Assembly (NCBI RefSeq): GCF_016615815.1
Contig: NZ_CP067112.1
Location: 1,054,001 to 1,118,000, forward strand
Direction of reading: 5' to 3'
DNA: 64,000 nucleotides
Origin: Luteimonas sp. MC1572
GTDB taxonomy: Bacteria; Pseudomonadota; Gammaproteobacteria; Xanthomonadales; Xanthomonadaceae
Shown here: in pieces, positions 1 through 14,200 of the stretch
Position numbering within the stretch: position 1 is the stretch's first letter
Layout of the letters: each line of letters begins with the position of its first letter
Position numbers and translations under genes: made by a program
The notes under the pieces: generated by a model
Told to the model about the DNA's origin: nothing
Databases searched by the model: none
The model's input: the letters and a program-made list of their open reading frames with translations, nothing else

Positions 1-2
1 TC

Positions 3-122
3 GGGCGTGACCGCATCCGCCTGCTGCCGCGCAATCCCGACTACGCGCCGATCGAGGTCGAGCCGGGGCAGGAGTTCGCCATCGAGGGCCTGTACTGCGG
101 CCTGGTGAGGCCGAACCGGTGA
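3..122 (+). CDS. lexA: LexA repressor, C-terminal end (partial)
   Basis: This is the last 39 residues of a protein whose beginning lies outside the window. The readable end, with RIRLLPRNPDYAPIEVEPG followed by an IEGL segment, matches the C-terminal strand of the LexA peptidase domain. LexA is the SOS repressor, which cleaves itself when stimulated by RecA filaments. The gene sits 189 bases upstream of recA in the same direction, the usual lexA-recA order in Xanthomonadaceae. The catalytic Ser and Lys are not in the visible part, so the call rests on the end motif and on synteny. Confidence 0.85.
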   Translation, partial: GRDRIRLLPRNPDYAPIEVEPGQEFAIEGLYCGLVRPNR

Positions 123-311
123 GGCTGCCCCGTGACCTGCGCGCGCCGATCCCCGGTGGCGGCGTTTTCCCACCGTTCTGCCGGGCCATGGCCGCTGCCG
201 ACGCCCCGCGCCACCGGCTAGTTTCGATTCCCCGCGCCGAAGTCGCAGTCCCTGCGACCGGCGGCGGACACACTGCACACATCCCGAATACCTGATCCGA
301 GGACGACCACG

Positions 312-1394
<1,083 letters not shown>

Positions 1395-1411
1395 CGGCCT
1401 CGCACCGCGGC

Positions 1412-1933
1412 GTGGAGCAGGACGGCCAGGTTCCGGGCAAGGACGATGGCGGCGGCAAGCGCCGCCGTCGCCCGGAACCCACGCCGGCGCAGCGGGCCTT
1501 GGGGCTGCTGGTTCGCCGCGAGCATTCGCGCAAGGAGCTGCGTCGCAAGCTCGAGGCGCGAGGCGTTGCGGACGACGAAGCCGAGGTGGCGATCGAACGG
1601 ATGGTCGAGGGCGGCTGGCAGGATGACCGCCGGTTCGCCATCAGCCTTGCGCGCATGCGGGCGGCCACTGCTTACGGGCCGCTTCGGATCCGCGCCGAGC
1701 TGGGCACCCACGGCCTGGCGGCCGAAGTGATCGAGGCAGCCTTCGTCGACCTGGCGGAGAGCGGCGACGACGACTGGCTGGCAAGTGCCCGCAGGCTGGT
1801 CGGGCGGCGGTTGGGTCTGGCGCGTGAGGGCGACCTGGTGCAGCGGCGGAAGGCCGCCGAACTGCTGTTCCGGCGGGGCTTCGGTGGCGATACGGTTCGT
1901 GCCGCGACCGCCTTCGATCCTGACGACGACTGA
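1412..1933 (+). CDS. recX: Regulatory protein RecX
   Basis: RecX binds RecA filaments and limits their extension and activity. The 173-residue product contains the repeated three-helix pattern of the family, with [19 protein letters not shown] near the N-terminus and a GWQDDRRFA segment in the middle. A basic and Gly-rich stretch of about 20 residues precedes the conserved part. The chosen start is a GTG 17 bases after the recA stop; a later start would remove only the poorly conserved leader. The tight spacing to recA supports the assignment. Confidence 0.93.
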   Translation: MEQDGQVPGKDDGGGKRRRRPEPTPAQRALGLLVRREHSRKELRRKLEARGVADDEAEVAIERMVEGGWQDDRRFAISLARMRAATAYGPLRIRAELGTHGLAAEVIEAAFVDLAESGDDDWLASARRLVGRRLGLAREGDLVQRRKAAELLFRRGFGGDTVRAATAFDPDDD

Positions 1934-2083
1934 GCCGGGGGAGGGGGCGCGGGTACTGCGGGCCGCGTGCGGCCTGCTAACCTAGCGGCATCGGAACGCC
2001 ACCGGATGTCGCCTTCGCGCGCTGCGCGGAGCCTGCGGCACCTGGTGCGGTGCCGCCCCCCAGCCCGCCAGCCTCAAGCGCAG

Positions 2084-4738
<2,655 letters not shown>

Positions 4739-4890
4739 AACGACGCAGGGCATTACCTTTGACCTACACGTCGGGGCACATGCGGCCGGTATCATGTTTC
4801 AGCTACGTGAACAATCTTGGATGCGGTGACAACGTCACGGCTCCTCAGTCGCCCCGGCCATTCGGATGGCCGGGACATGGAGTACCCCAC

Positions 4891-5094
4891 ATGTTGATTT
4901 TGACCAGGCGGGTCGGTGAGACGCTCATGATCGGTGACTCGGTCACCGTGACGGTGCTCGGCGTCAAGGGCAACCAGGTCCGCATCGGTATCACCGCGCC
5001 GAAGGATGTCTCGGTCCACCGCGAAGAGATCTACCAGCGGATCCACGGCGGCGAGGGCGCGACCGGGAGTGAGGGCGAGGCCGAACCGGATTGA
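4891..5094 (+). CDS. csrA: Carbon storage regulator CsrA
   Basis: CsrA is a small dimeric RNA-binding protein that represses or stabilises mRNAs by binding GGA motifs in leaders. In xanthomonads it controls exopolysaccharide, motility and virulence traits. The 67-residue product begins [16 protein letters not shown] and includes [21 protein letters not shown], which covers both RNA-contact strands. A short acidic Gly/Glu tail follows. The frame extends upstream, but the internal ATG preceded by a GGAG site at proper distance matches the universal start of the family. It may also control the polysaccharide locus in this window, which is inference. Confidence 0.97.
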   Translation: MLILTRRVGETLMIGDSVTVTVLGVKGNQVRIGITAPKDVSVHREEIYQRIHGGEGATGSEGEAEPD

Positions 5095-5132
5095 TGTTTG
5101 CCGGCTGCGCTGCAAGCCGGTATCCTTCGCTC

Positions 5133-5163
5133 CCACGCCGGCCTGAAGGCCGGCGTGGTGTTT
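5133..5163 (+). terminator. Probable Rho-independent terminator of csrA
   Basis: A perfect 12-base inverted repeat (5133-5144 with 5147-5158) closes on a very small loop and is followed by a short T-rich stretch. It lies 38 bases after the csrA stop and just before tRNA-Ser. Confidence 0.6.
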
Positions 5164-5169
5164 CATCCC

Positions 5170-5262
5170 GGAGAGTTGCCCGAGTGGCCGAAGGGGCTCC
5201 CCTGCTAAGGGAGTATGGGGCTTAAAACTCCATCGAGGGTTCGAATCCCTCACTCTCCGCCA
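5170..5262 (+). tRNA. tRNA-Ser (anticodon GCT)
   Basis: The 7-base acceptor stem GGAGAGT pairs with ACTCTCC, followed by discriminator G and an encoded CCA. The anticodon loop CTGCTAA is closed by CTCCC/GGGAG and gives GCT, reading AGC and AGT. A long variable arm typical of class II tRNA-Ser is present, and the T-arm contains GGTTCGAATCC. It follows csrA, as in other Xanthomonadaceae. Confidence 0.96.
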
Positions 5263-5314
5263 GTTTCAAAGCGTTGACGAAGTTGGCGTGTTGTTGCAGA
5301 ATTCCGCTTCTAGC

Positions 5315-5391
5315 GCGCCCGTAGCTCAGCTGGATAGAGCACCAGGCTACGAACTTGGGGGTCGGAGGTTCGAATCCTTCCGGGCGCACCA
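5315..5391 (+). tRNA. tRNA-Arg (anticodon ACG)
   Basis: The acceptor stem GCGCCCG pairs with CGGGCGC, and discriminator A is followed by an encoded CCA. The anticodon loop CTACGAA is closed by CCAGG/CTTGG and gives ACG, normally deaminated to ICG to read CGN codons. The D-arm GCTCAGCTGGATAGAGC and T-loop TTCGAAT are canonical. The accessory region of this window begins immediately after this gene. Confidence 0.96.
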
Positions 5392-5404
5392 TGGATAAAG
5401 CATG

Positions 5405-5437
5405 AAGGCCAACGACCTCGCGGTTGTTGGCCTTTTT
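5405..5437 (+). terminator. Rho-independent terminator after tRNA-Arg
   Basis: A 13-base stem containing one G-T pair (outer arms AAGGCCAAC and GTTGGCCTT) closes on a TCGC tetraloop and runs into five Ts. It lies 13 bases after the encoded CCA and ends the tRNA transcript. Confidence 0.8.
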
Positions 5438-5491
5438 GTTTGTCCGCCAATGAACGATGCAATGCCTGGCGATTCGCCGTTCTTCCCGTCC

Positions 5492-6340
5492 TCAGGCCTG
5501 CAGTTCGAAGTGGAAGCCGTGGTAGCTGTCCACCGTGCAGCCGGGTTCGAACGGCACGCGCAGGTGGCGTTCGGGCGATTGCCAGTGGTCGACGACGCGG
5601 TAGCCCAGCGCCTGCATGCCCTCGGTGAATTCGACGACGGACATCACCCTGTAGGGGCAGATCGCGATGGACAGGTTCTGCAGCGTGAAGAAGCTGCGGC
5701 TCGGATGCATGGGGGTCAGGTTCACGAGGACGTGCGGCGGTTTTGCGCGCAGGCGCTGCAGGAGTTCCGGTAGCGTGTACTCCAGGTATTGCAGCGCCCC
5801 GGTGCTGACCAGGACGTCTTGTCCGTCGGCCCCAGCGGGGTCGTCGGTGAAGGACAGCTGGCGCCGGGCATCGTGCCCGTCTGCCCACTTGCGTCCGGCC
5901 GCCATCACCGCGGGCACGTCGTGGATCGTCCACGTGAGATCGGACGGATAGTCCAGGTAGTCGCTGAATCCGTAGTAGCTCACGCCGATGTGCCCGCCGA
6001 GATCGAAAACACGGCGCCGGCCGTCGGCGAGCAGGCGTCCCAGCCAGAACACCAGCGGATAGTCGCTTGCGCGGATGCGGCGCATGTGGCCGCGGTACAG
6101 GCGCCCCGCCGCCTCGGTGTCGTAGGACGCGGGTATCGACGCCGTTGACAGCGCATTCGCGGCTTCCTGCGCGGCGGCGAACGTGGGGTAGACGCCGTAG
6201 TAATCATTCTCCACGCGGTATGGGCGCCTGAAGAGGTTGCGGCGCATGCGTTCGGAAATCGGGCGCAGGGCGGGCAATTCCATCAAGTACAGGCCGCCAC
6301 GGCCGAGCAGGGTACGGATCGTGTTCGGCGGGGAGGACAT
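5492..6340 (-). CDS. Putative methyltransferase, TIGR04325 type
   Basis: The 282-residue product looks like the TIGR04325 family, putative SAM-dependent methyltransferases that often sit in surface-polysaccharide loci. What can be seen is a Rossmann-type motif VFDLGGHIGVSYYGF near residue 113, followed by DVPAVMAAG and a VLVSTGALQYLEYTLPELL segment that resembles the post-I motifs. The N-terminus NDYYGVYPTFAAAQEAANAL also fits the family. The start ATG is preceded by a GGAAAA site. It runs divergently from the phosphopantetheinyl transferase gene. The substrate is unknown; it may act on the polysaccharide or on the peptide made next door. Confidence 0.75.
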   Translation of the reverse strand: MSSPPNTIRTLLGRGGLYLMELPALRPISERMRRNLFRRPYRVENDYYGVYPTFAAAQEAANALSTASIPASYDTEAAGRLYRGHMRRIRASDYPLVFWLGRLLADGRRRVFDLGGHIGVSYYGFSDYLDYPSDLTWTIHDVPAVMAAGRKWADGHDARRQLSFTDDPAGADGQDVLVSTGALQYLEYTLPELLQRLRAKPPHVLVNLTPMHPSRSFFTLQNLSIAICPYRVMSVVEFTEGMQALGYRVVDHWQSPERHLRVPFEPGCTVDSYHGFHFELQA

Positions 6341-6501
6341 GCGTTTTCCGGGGAATCCGTCCGTCGTGGTCTGAACGGTTCAACGGCATCCGCGGACCGG
6401 CGGGGACATGGATCCATCGGCGCCCGCCGACATGCCCGGAACGCCACGGCCGCGCTCGCCGGGCTATCGTGCACCCTCCAGGCGCCACCCGACGACCGAC
6501 G
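6341..6501. promoter_or_regulatory. Divergent intergenic region
   Basis: This 161-base spacer separates the leftward methyltransferase from the rightward phosphopantetheinyl transferase and should hold promoters for both. No convincing -35/-10 pair or operator could be picked out by eye. In-frame start codons for the rightward gene also exist inside it. Confidence 0.35.
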
Positions 6502-7224
6502 ATGGACCTGCAAGCCGCGTTTATCGATGCGATGCCGTCACCGGCATGGCCGCTTGCGGCGCGGCGCGGCATCCTGGTCGCGTTCGTCGCCACCGACGCG
6601 TGGCCGGCCCGGGTGCCGGAAGCCATGGCGCTGCTGTCGGCCGAGGAACGCGGGCGCGTGCAGCGGAAGCGGCGCGACCACGACCGCGAAACCACCGCGC
6701 TCGCCTACGCCTGCCATCGCCTGCTGTTGTCGCAGGTGCTGGGATGCCCGCCCGGCGAGGTGCCGCTGGGCCGTGACGGGCTGGGCTGCCCCACGCTGCA
6801 CGGCGAGAGCATCCGCACCAGCCTCAGCCATGCCGATGGATTGATCGCGCTGGCGGTGGCGGGCAGCGGCCCGGTGGGAGTCGACATCGAGCCGGCGGAC
6901 CGTGCCGCGGACATGCCGGAGATCGCGGCGCGCGTGTGCCACCCGGATGAACTCGACGCGCTGGCCGGGCTGCCGGAACCCGCCCGCGCGCGCGCGCTGC
7001 TGTCGCTGTGGGTGCGCAAGGAAGCGTTGCTCAAGGCCGCGGGGATCGGGATGGCGGTCGGGATGGACGCATTCCGGGCACCCGTCGGCAGGATGCTCGC
7101 TTTGCCCGGCGGGATCGCCGGTGCGGCGATGCTGCGGGTGTTCGACGACGGCGACCGCTGCCTCGCGGCGGTCGCCGGCCTGCCGGGCGGGATCGCCAGC
7201 GCCTGGCTGTCGCCCCGGTCCTGA
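6502..7224 (+). CDS. 4'-phosphopantetheinyl transferase, Sfp type
   Basis: This enzyme transfers the phosphopantetheine arm of CoA onto the active-site serine of carrier domains, which the NRPS-PKS proteins downstream need. The 240-residue product has both signature motifs of the Sfp class: VGVDIE at residues 125-130 and WVRKEALLKA at 170-179. The central TSLSHADGLIALAV segment is also typical. The ATG chosen begins MDLQAAF; an in-frame ATG 33 bases earlier would add 11 poorly conserved residues. It is the first rightward gene of the locus, 75 bases before the JmjC-like gene, so it is probably the dedicated activator of the carrier proteins here. Confidence 0.9.
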   Translation: MDLQAAFIDAMPSPAWPLAARRGILVAFVATDAWPARVPEAMALLSAEERGRVQRKRRDHDRETTALAYACHRLLLSQVLGCPPGEVPLGRDGLGCPTLHGESIRTSLSHADGLIALAVAGSGPVGVDIEPADRAADMPEIAARVCHPDELDALAGLPEPARARALLSLWVRKEALLKAAGIGMAVGMDAFRAPVGRMLALPGGIAGAAMLRVFDDGDRCLAAVAGLPGGIASAWLSPRS

Positions 7225-7299
7225 ACGCCGCGGGCCACTGGCCGCGTCGCGATGCGCTACGCGTTTTCTACTCCGTCAGTGAATGGGCAGCGGGGAAGC

Positions 7300-8226
7300 A
7301 TGAACGCCGTCAAGAGAGAAACCGTGGGGATATCCGGTGAGCAGGCGCGCGGCGCAGGGCCGTGGATCGACTTCGACGACGCGGCGTTCGATCCATGGCG
7401 GATCATGGCCGTCAGCCACCGCCTGTCCACGCATCCGCTGCTGCAGCCCGATGCGCTGGTGACGCTGGGCGAGCGGCTGGAGGCGCGCGGCAGCATCCGC
7501 AGCCATACCAACAATGCCAAGGCCGGGACGCCGTTCAACTCGGCCCAGGAACTGTTCCCCAACCCGAAGTCCGCGGCGGAAACCCTGCGCGCGATCCGCG
7601 ACGCCAAGGCCTGGACCTCCCTGCTCAACGTGCAGACCGACCCGGTCTACCGCGAGCTCGTCGACGAGGTGCTGGAAGGTGCCCGGCCGCAGGTCGAGCG
7701 GCGCGACCCCGGCATGTGCCACCGCGCCGGCTGGATCTTCGTCACTTCGCCCAACACGGTCACGCCGTTCCACTTCGACAAGGAACACAACTTCATCCTG
7801 CAGATCCACGGGAAGAAGCGCATCTATGTCTGGGACCACCGCGACCAGGTCGTCGCCAGCGAGCACGCGCGCGACCTGTTCCACCTCAGCCATGAGCGCT
7901 ACCTGCTGCGCTGGCGCGACGAGTTCCGCGAGCGCGCGCGCATCTTTGACCTGGAACCTGGGCAGGGCGCGTACATGCCGTCGACCAGTCCGCACATGGT
8001 CGAGAACGGGGATGAGCCTTCGATCACCGCGAGTTTCACCTACTACACCGATGCCACGCGCCGCGATGCGCGGCTGCACAAGGCGCATGCGCTGATCCGC
8101 CGCGCCAGGATCACGCCGCCCGCGGTCGCGCACGATTCCGTGTTCGACACGGCGGTCCACGGCATGCTCTCGCTGCTGGCCAGGCGGTCCGCGCCACCCC
8201 GGTTCGCCGAGGTACCGAACTCGTGA
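7300..8226 (+). CDS. Cupin-like / JmjC-type putative Fe(II) oxygenase
   Basis: The 308-residue product has the layout of JmjC/cupin_8-like non-haem iron proteins. HFD at residues 158-160 supplies a His-x-Asp pair, and a distal His lies at 232 in TSPHMVEN. KKRIYVWD after the first strand resembles a 2-oxoglutarate-contact region. The ATG at MNAVKRETVG is preceded by GGGGAAG; a further upstream in-frame ATG looks less likely. Its stop overlaps the GTG of the megasynthase by four bases, so the two are translationally coupled. This points to a tailoring step, such as hydroxylation of an amino acid or carrier-bound intermediate. The actual substrate cannot be read from sequence. Confidence 0.75.
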   Translation: MNAVKRETVGISGEQARGAGPWIDFDDAAFDPWRIMAVSHRLSTHPLLQPDALVTLGERLEARGSIRSHTNNAKAGTPFNSAQELFPNPKSAAETLRAIRDAKAWTSLLNVQTDPVYRELVDEVLEGARPQVERRDPGMCHRAGWIFVTSPNTVTPFHFDKEHNFILQIHGKKRIYVWDHRDQVVASEHARDLFHLSHERYLLRWRDEFRERARIFDLEPGQGAYMPSTSPHMVENGDEPSITASFTYYTDATRRDARLHKAHALIRRARITPPAVAHDSVFDTAVHGMLSLLARRSAPPRFAEVPNS

Positions 8227-11200
8227 GTCGGTCGGCACCCGCGCCGTGCGACGGCATGGAGCTGCTGGACGTGCTGCCGCAGGCGGTTGCCGGTGGCGGC
8301 GCGGCTCGCGCGGAATTCGTCTTCGCGCCGGCGCTTGCACATGCCTGGAACGATGCGCTCGCCGACGGCGATCGGGACACGCTGCTCTGCGCCGCGCTGG
8401 CGATCGCGGAGTCCCGCCTGACCGGCCTCGATGCAGTGGTCGCCACCCTTGTCGTCGACGGTGGCGTCCGCCAGTCGACGCTCGCGACTCCCGGCGAGGG
8501 ACAGGTCGCGGACCTGTTGCGGCAGGCCGGCGCGCTTTTCGCGAATGACGCGCCCGCGCCGGTGACCTGGGCGGTGCTGGCCGACGCGGCCGCGCGCGTC
8601 GTTGCGGACGATGCGGCGCTGTCGCTGTGGAGCGTCGTGCTGGACGGCGATGCGCCGAAGCTCGTGGCCACGTTCCGCGCGCCGCTGTGCGAACAGGCGG
8701 TGCGGCTGGTGGCCGAGGCCGTGTCGCGCGTGCTGGCCGCGCTGCTGGCTGGGCGCGAGGGTTCCACCGCCGACATCGACATCCTCGACCCCGCGCAGCG
8801 CAGGAGGCAGCTGCTGGAATGGAACGACACCGCGCGCCCGCGTTCGCTGCGCGACACGGTGCATGGCCGCTTTGCCGCGGTGTGCAACCGCAACCCGGGC
8901 GCGCCCGCGGCGGTCGATGCGGCCGGATCGCTCAGCTATGCCGAGCTTGACCGCCGTGCCGCGTCCCTTGCCGCTCGCTTGCGGGCGGCGGGCGTGGTAC
9001 CCGGCGACGTGGTCGGCATCGCCATGGAGCGCTCGGTGCAGGCCGTGGTCGCGGTGCTGGCTACGCTGAAAGCCGGCGCGGCCTATCTGCCGCTGGACGC
9101 CGCCCAGCCCCAGGGTCGGCTGGCCTTCATGCTCGAGGACGCCGCGGCCCGCGTGCTGCTGGTGGATGCCGCGCACCGCGGGACGCTGCCCGGGCATTCG
9201 ATCCCGCGCGTTGTGGTCGACGACATGCCCGCGTCCGACGACCCGGCAGTGGTCGTGGACGATGGTGGTGTCGACGGCGACGCGCTGGCCTATGTGATGT
9301 ACACGTCGGGTTCGACCGGAACGCCCAAGGGCGTGGAGATCCGCCACCGCTCGATCCTGCGCCTGGCCTGCGACGGCGGCTTCATCGAGCTCGGCCCCGA
9401 CACGCGGATGCTGCATGCCGCGCCGCTGGGTTTCGATGCTTCGACGCTGGAGCTGTGGGGCGCGCTGCTCAACGGCGGTTGCGTCGTGGTCCACGACGAA
9501 GCGCTGCCCACGGGCGCCGGGCTTGCGGCGACCATCGACCGCCACGGCGTAACCACGGCGTGGCTGACCGCGGCGCTGTTCAACGCGGTGGTCGACGAGG
9601 ATCCGCGGCAGCTGTCCGGCCTGCGCACGCTGCTCACCGGTGGCGAAGCGCTGTCGGTCGACCACGTCCGGCGCATGCGCGAGGCGGCGCCGGGCGTGGC
9701 CCTGCACAACGGCTACGGCCCGACCGAGTGCACCACCTTCACCTGTACCCATCCGGTCCCCGACCGGCTGCCGGACGACGCCACCTCGATCCCGATCGGC
9801 CGGCCGATCGCGGACACGCGTGTGTACATCCTCAACGCGCGCCGCGAGCCGGTGCCGGTGGGCGTGATCGGCGAGCTGTACGTGGGCGGCGAGGGCGTGG
9901 CGCGCGGCTATCTCGGCCGGCCCGAACTTACCGCGGAGCGTTTCGTGCCCGATCCGTTCGCGGCCGAAGGCGAGCGGCTGTACCGCACCGGCGACCGCGT
10001 GCGCTACCTCGGCGATGGCACCATCGAATTCGTCGGCCGCGGCGATCAGCAGGTCAAGATCCGCGGCTACCGCATCGAGCTTGGCGAGATCGAGGCCGCG
10101 CTGGCGCGGCACGCCAACGTGGCGTCGTGCGCGGTACTCGCGCGCGCCGATCATCCCGGGGAGAAGCGGCTGGTCGCCTACTACGTGGCGCAGGGCGCGG
10201 TGCCGTCGGCGCCGGGGCTGCGCGCGTTCCTGGCCGCGTCGCTGCCGGAGTTCATGCTGCCTGCGCGCTACATGCGCCTCGACGCGTTGCCGGTCACCGG
10301 CAACGGCAAGCTCGACCGCCGTGCGCTGCCGGTACCCGATCGCGCGCGTCCGGAGCTGGCGGTGGCGTTCGAGCCGGCTGTCGATGCGCTGGAGCGGACC
10401 GTTTCTGAAGCCTGCGCGGAACTGCTGGACATCGACCGTGTCGGCCGCCACGACAATTTCTTCGAACTGGGCGGAAGCTCGCTGCTGGCGACGAAACTGG
10501 CCGAACGCATTCGCCACATATCCGGGCACGCAGGCCCACTCGCGGTCACCGCGATCTTCGCCAACCCGACCCCTGCGACGCTGGCCGTGGCCTTGCGCGG
10601 CGGGCACGGCGACGGCGCCATCGACGCGACCCGCGTCGCCCGCGGCCGCCGCGAACGCGGCGGCGACGCGGCCGATGAGCCGATTGCGATCGTCGCGATG
10701 GCCGGGCGCTTCCCGGGCGCCGCCGACGTCGAGGCGTTCTGGCAGAACCTGTGCGAGGGGCGCGACACGATCACGCACTTCGACGCCGATACCCTCGACC
10801 CGGCCGTGACCGCGGCCGAGCGTGCCAACCCGGCCTACGTCCCGGCGCGCGGGGTGATCGACGACGTCGACCAGTTCGATGCCGCCTTCTTCGGCATCGG
10901 CCCGCGCGAGGCCGAGCTGATGGATCCGCAGCAGCGCATCTTCCTCGAGCTGTGCTGGGAGTGCCTGGAGCGCGGCGGGCACGCGCCGGGCGAATCGCGC
11001 GGCCCGGTCGGCATCTTCGCCGGCATGTACAACGCGACCTATTTCCAGCGCCACGTGACGCGGCATCCGGACCTGATCGACAAGGTCGGCGCGTTCCAGG
11101 TGATGCTGGGCAACGAGAAGGACTACATCGCCACGCGCGTGGCCCACAAGCTCAACCTGACCGGGCCGGCGATCAGCGTGCATACCGGCTGTTCGACCTC

Positions 11201-14200
11201 GCTGGTGGCGATCTGCCAGGCCGTCGACAGCCTGCGCGCCGGCCGTTGCGACATGGCCCTGGCCGGCGGTGCGTCGGTGACCTGCCCGCCCAACAGCGGC
11301 TATCTCTACCAGGAGGGTTCGATGCTGTCGCCGGACGGCCGCACGCGCACCTTCGATGCCGGCGCCAAGGGCACGGTGTTCAGCGACGGCGCGGCGGTGG
11401 TGCTGCTCAAGCGGCTGTCCGACGCGCTCGTGGACGGGGATGAGGTCGTCGCGCTGATCCGCGGCGGCGCGGTCAACAACGACGGCAGCGACAAGGCCAG
11501 CTTCACCGCGCCCAGCAGCGCGGGGCAGGCGGCGCTGGTCGCGATGGCGCACGACGACGCGCGCGTGGACCCGCGCAGCATCGGCTACGTGGAAACGCAC
11601 GGCACCGCCACGCCGCTCGGCGACCCGATCGAGATCGAAGGGCTGACCAAGGCCTTCCGCCGCGGTACCGACGACGTCGGTTTCTGCCGCATCGGCTCGG
11701 TCAAGAGCAACGTTGGCCACCTGGTGATCGCCGCGGGCGCGGCCGGCGTGATCAAGACCGCGCTGTCGCTGCAGCAGCGCTGCATTCCCGCCAGCCTGCA
11801 TTTCGAGGCGCCGAACCCGGCGATCGACTTCGCCGGCTCCCCGTTCGTGGTCAACAGCGGGATGACTCCATGGCCGGACGGCGCCGCGCCGCGCCGCGCG
11901 GGCGTGAGCTCGTTTGGCGTCGGCGGCACCAACGCACACGTTGTGATGGAGCAGGCGCCCGCGCGCGAGGCTTCGGAACCGGCGCAGGGGCCGCAGCTGC
12001 TGGTGCTGTCGGCACGCACGCCGGCCGCGCTGGCGCAGGCCGCCACGCGCCTGGGCGAGCATCTCGCCGCGACGCCGGGCATCAACCTGGCCGACGCGGC
12101 GTGGACGCTGGCCGTGGGCCGCACCGCGTTCGCCCATCGCCTGGCGCTGGTGGCCGCCGATCCGGCGGACGCGGCCGCGCAGCTGCGCGGGAGCGAAGCC
12201 GCGGCGACCGCAGCGCGCGGCAGGCCGGCGCGCGACAGCGACGTGGTGTTCCTGTTCCCCGGGCAGGGCGCCGTCTACGCCGGAATGGGGCGCGAACTGC
12301 ATGCGACCGAGCCGGTGTTCCGCCAGGCCTTCGACGACTGCATGGACGCGCTGGACGCCGGCGGCGTCGGCGGCATGGGCGGGCAGGCGCTGCGCGAGGC
12401 CGTATTCGGCGACGATGCCGATGCGCTGCTGCCGACAGCGGTGATGCAGCCGGCGACGTTCGCGATCGAGTACGCGCTGGCGAGACTGTGGATGCATCTC
12501 GGCGTGCAGCCGGTGGCGATGATCGGCCACAGCGTCGGCGAGTTCGTCGCCGCGACCCTGGCCGGCGTGTTCGCGCTGCCCGACGCGATGCGCCTGGTCG
12601 CGCGCCGCGGCCAGCTGATGCAGGCGCAACCTGCCGGCGCGATGCTGTCGGTGCGCGCCGGGTTCGAGGCCATCGAACAGCGCCTGCCCCCGGGATTGTC
12701 GATGGCGGCGGAGAATTCGCCGGGCAGCTGCGTGGTCGCCGGGCCGCTGGACGCCGTCGCGGCGTTCCAGGCGCAGCTGGAGGGCGAGGGCATCGCCTGC
12801 CGCATGCTGCGGACCTCGCATGCCTTCCATTCGGCAATGATGGATCCGGTGGTCGCGCCGTTCCGCGCCCAGGTCGAGGCGGTTGCGCGCAACGCGCCGC
12901 GCCTGCCGATCATCTCCACGGTCAGCGGCGATCCGCTCGATGCCGAGCGCGCGGTTTCCCCCGATTACTGGGCACGACACCTGCGCGAGCCGGTGCGTTT
13001 CGCCACTGCGCTCGGCAACGTGCTCGACGGCTCCGCGCGCACGCTGCTGGAGGTCGGCCCGCGCACGACGCTGTGCACGCTCGCCCGCCAGCATCCGCAG
13101 GCGCAGAAGCAGCAGGTGGGCGCGGTCGCGACGCTGGCCGATGCGCCGGATCGCGAGATCGCGCTGCTGCGGCTTGCCGGCGGCCAGCTCTGGTGCCAGG
13201 GCGTGGCGATCGGGCCGTCGGTCTTCGACAACCGCGTCTCGCGCCGCCGCGTGCGGCTGCCCACCTATCCCTTCGAACGCAAGCGGCATTGGGTCGATGC
13301 GGTTGCGGCGGTTCCCACCGTCGCGGCACCCCCCGTGCCCGCGGCGGTCGCGCCGCAGCCGCTCCAGCCACCGCCTTCTCCTTCCACGCAAGCACAACCG
13401 GTCGCCGCCATGGATCGCAAACCGCGCCTCATCGCCAAACTCAAGGACCTGTTCGAGGATGTCGCGGGATTCGACCTTGACGACGCCGACACGGGCGCCA
13501 ACTTCATCGAACTCGGACTCGACAGCCTGATGCTGACCCAGGTCGCGCTGCAGCTGCAGAAGGCGTTCACCTGCAGGATCGGCTTCCGCCAGCTGATGGG
13601 CGAATGCTCCTCGCTCGACCGGCTCGCCGCCCGTCTGGACGAGGAGCTCCCGCCGGAGGCGGCGCCCGCGCCGCAGCCGGCGGCCGCTGCCGCGCCGGCC
13701 GCGCCGATGGTTGCGCCGGCGATGGCGCTGTCGGCGCAGCCTCCGGCGGGCGGCGACTACGTGCGACAGGTCATCGACCAGCAGATGCAGTTGATGGCGC
13801 AGCAGCTCGCACTGCTGTCGAGCGCCGGCGCCCAGACGGCCACGGCACCGGCGCCCGCTACCGCTGCCGCCGCTGCTCCGTCGGTGCAGCCGGCGAGTGA
13901 TGCCGCGCCGCAGGCGGTGGACGACGAGGAAGCGGCGCTCGCCCATACCACCTATGACGTCAGGAAGGCCTTCGGCGCCATCGCCCGGATCGACAGGTCC
14001 GCATCCGGCGAACTGGGCCTGCACCAGCGCCGCAAGCTCGACGCCTTCATCGAGCGCTACGTCGCGCGCACCCGCAAGTCGAAGGACTACACCCAGGCCA
14101 ACCGGGCCCACATGGCCGACCCGCGGGTGGTCAACGGCTTCAAGCCGCTGCTCAAGGAAATGACCTACCAGATCGTGGTCGAGCGCTCCAAGGGCTCGCA

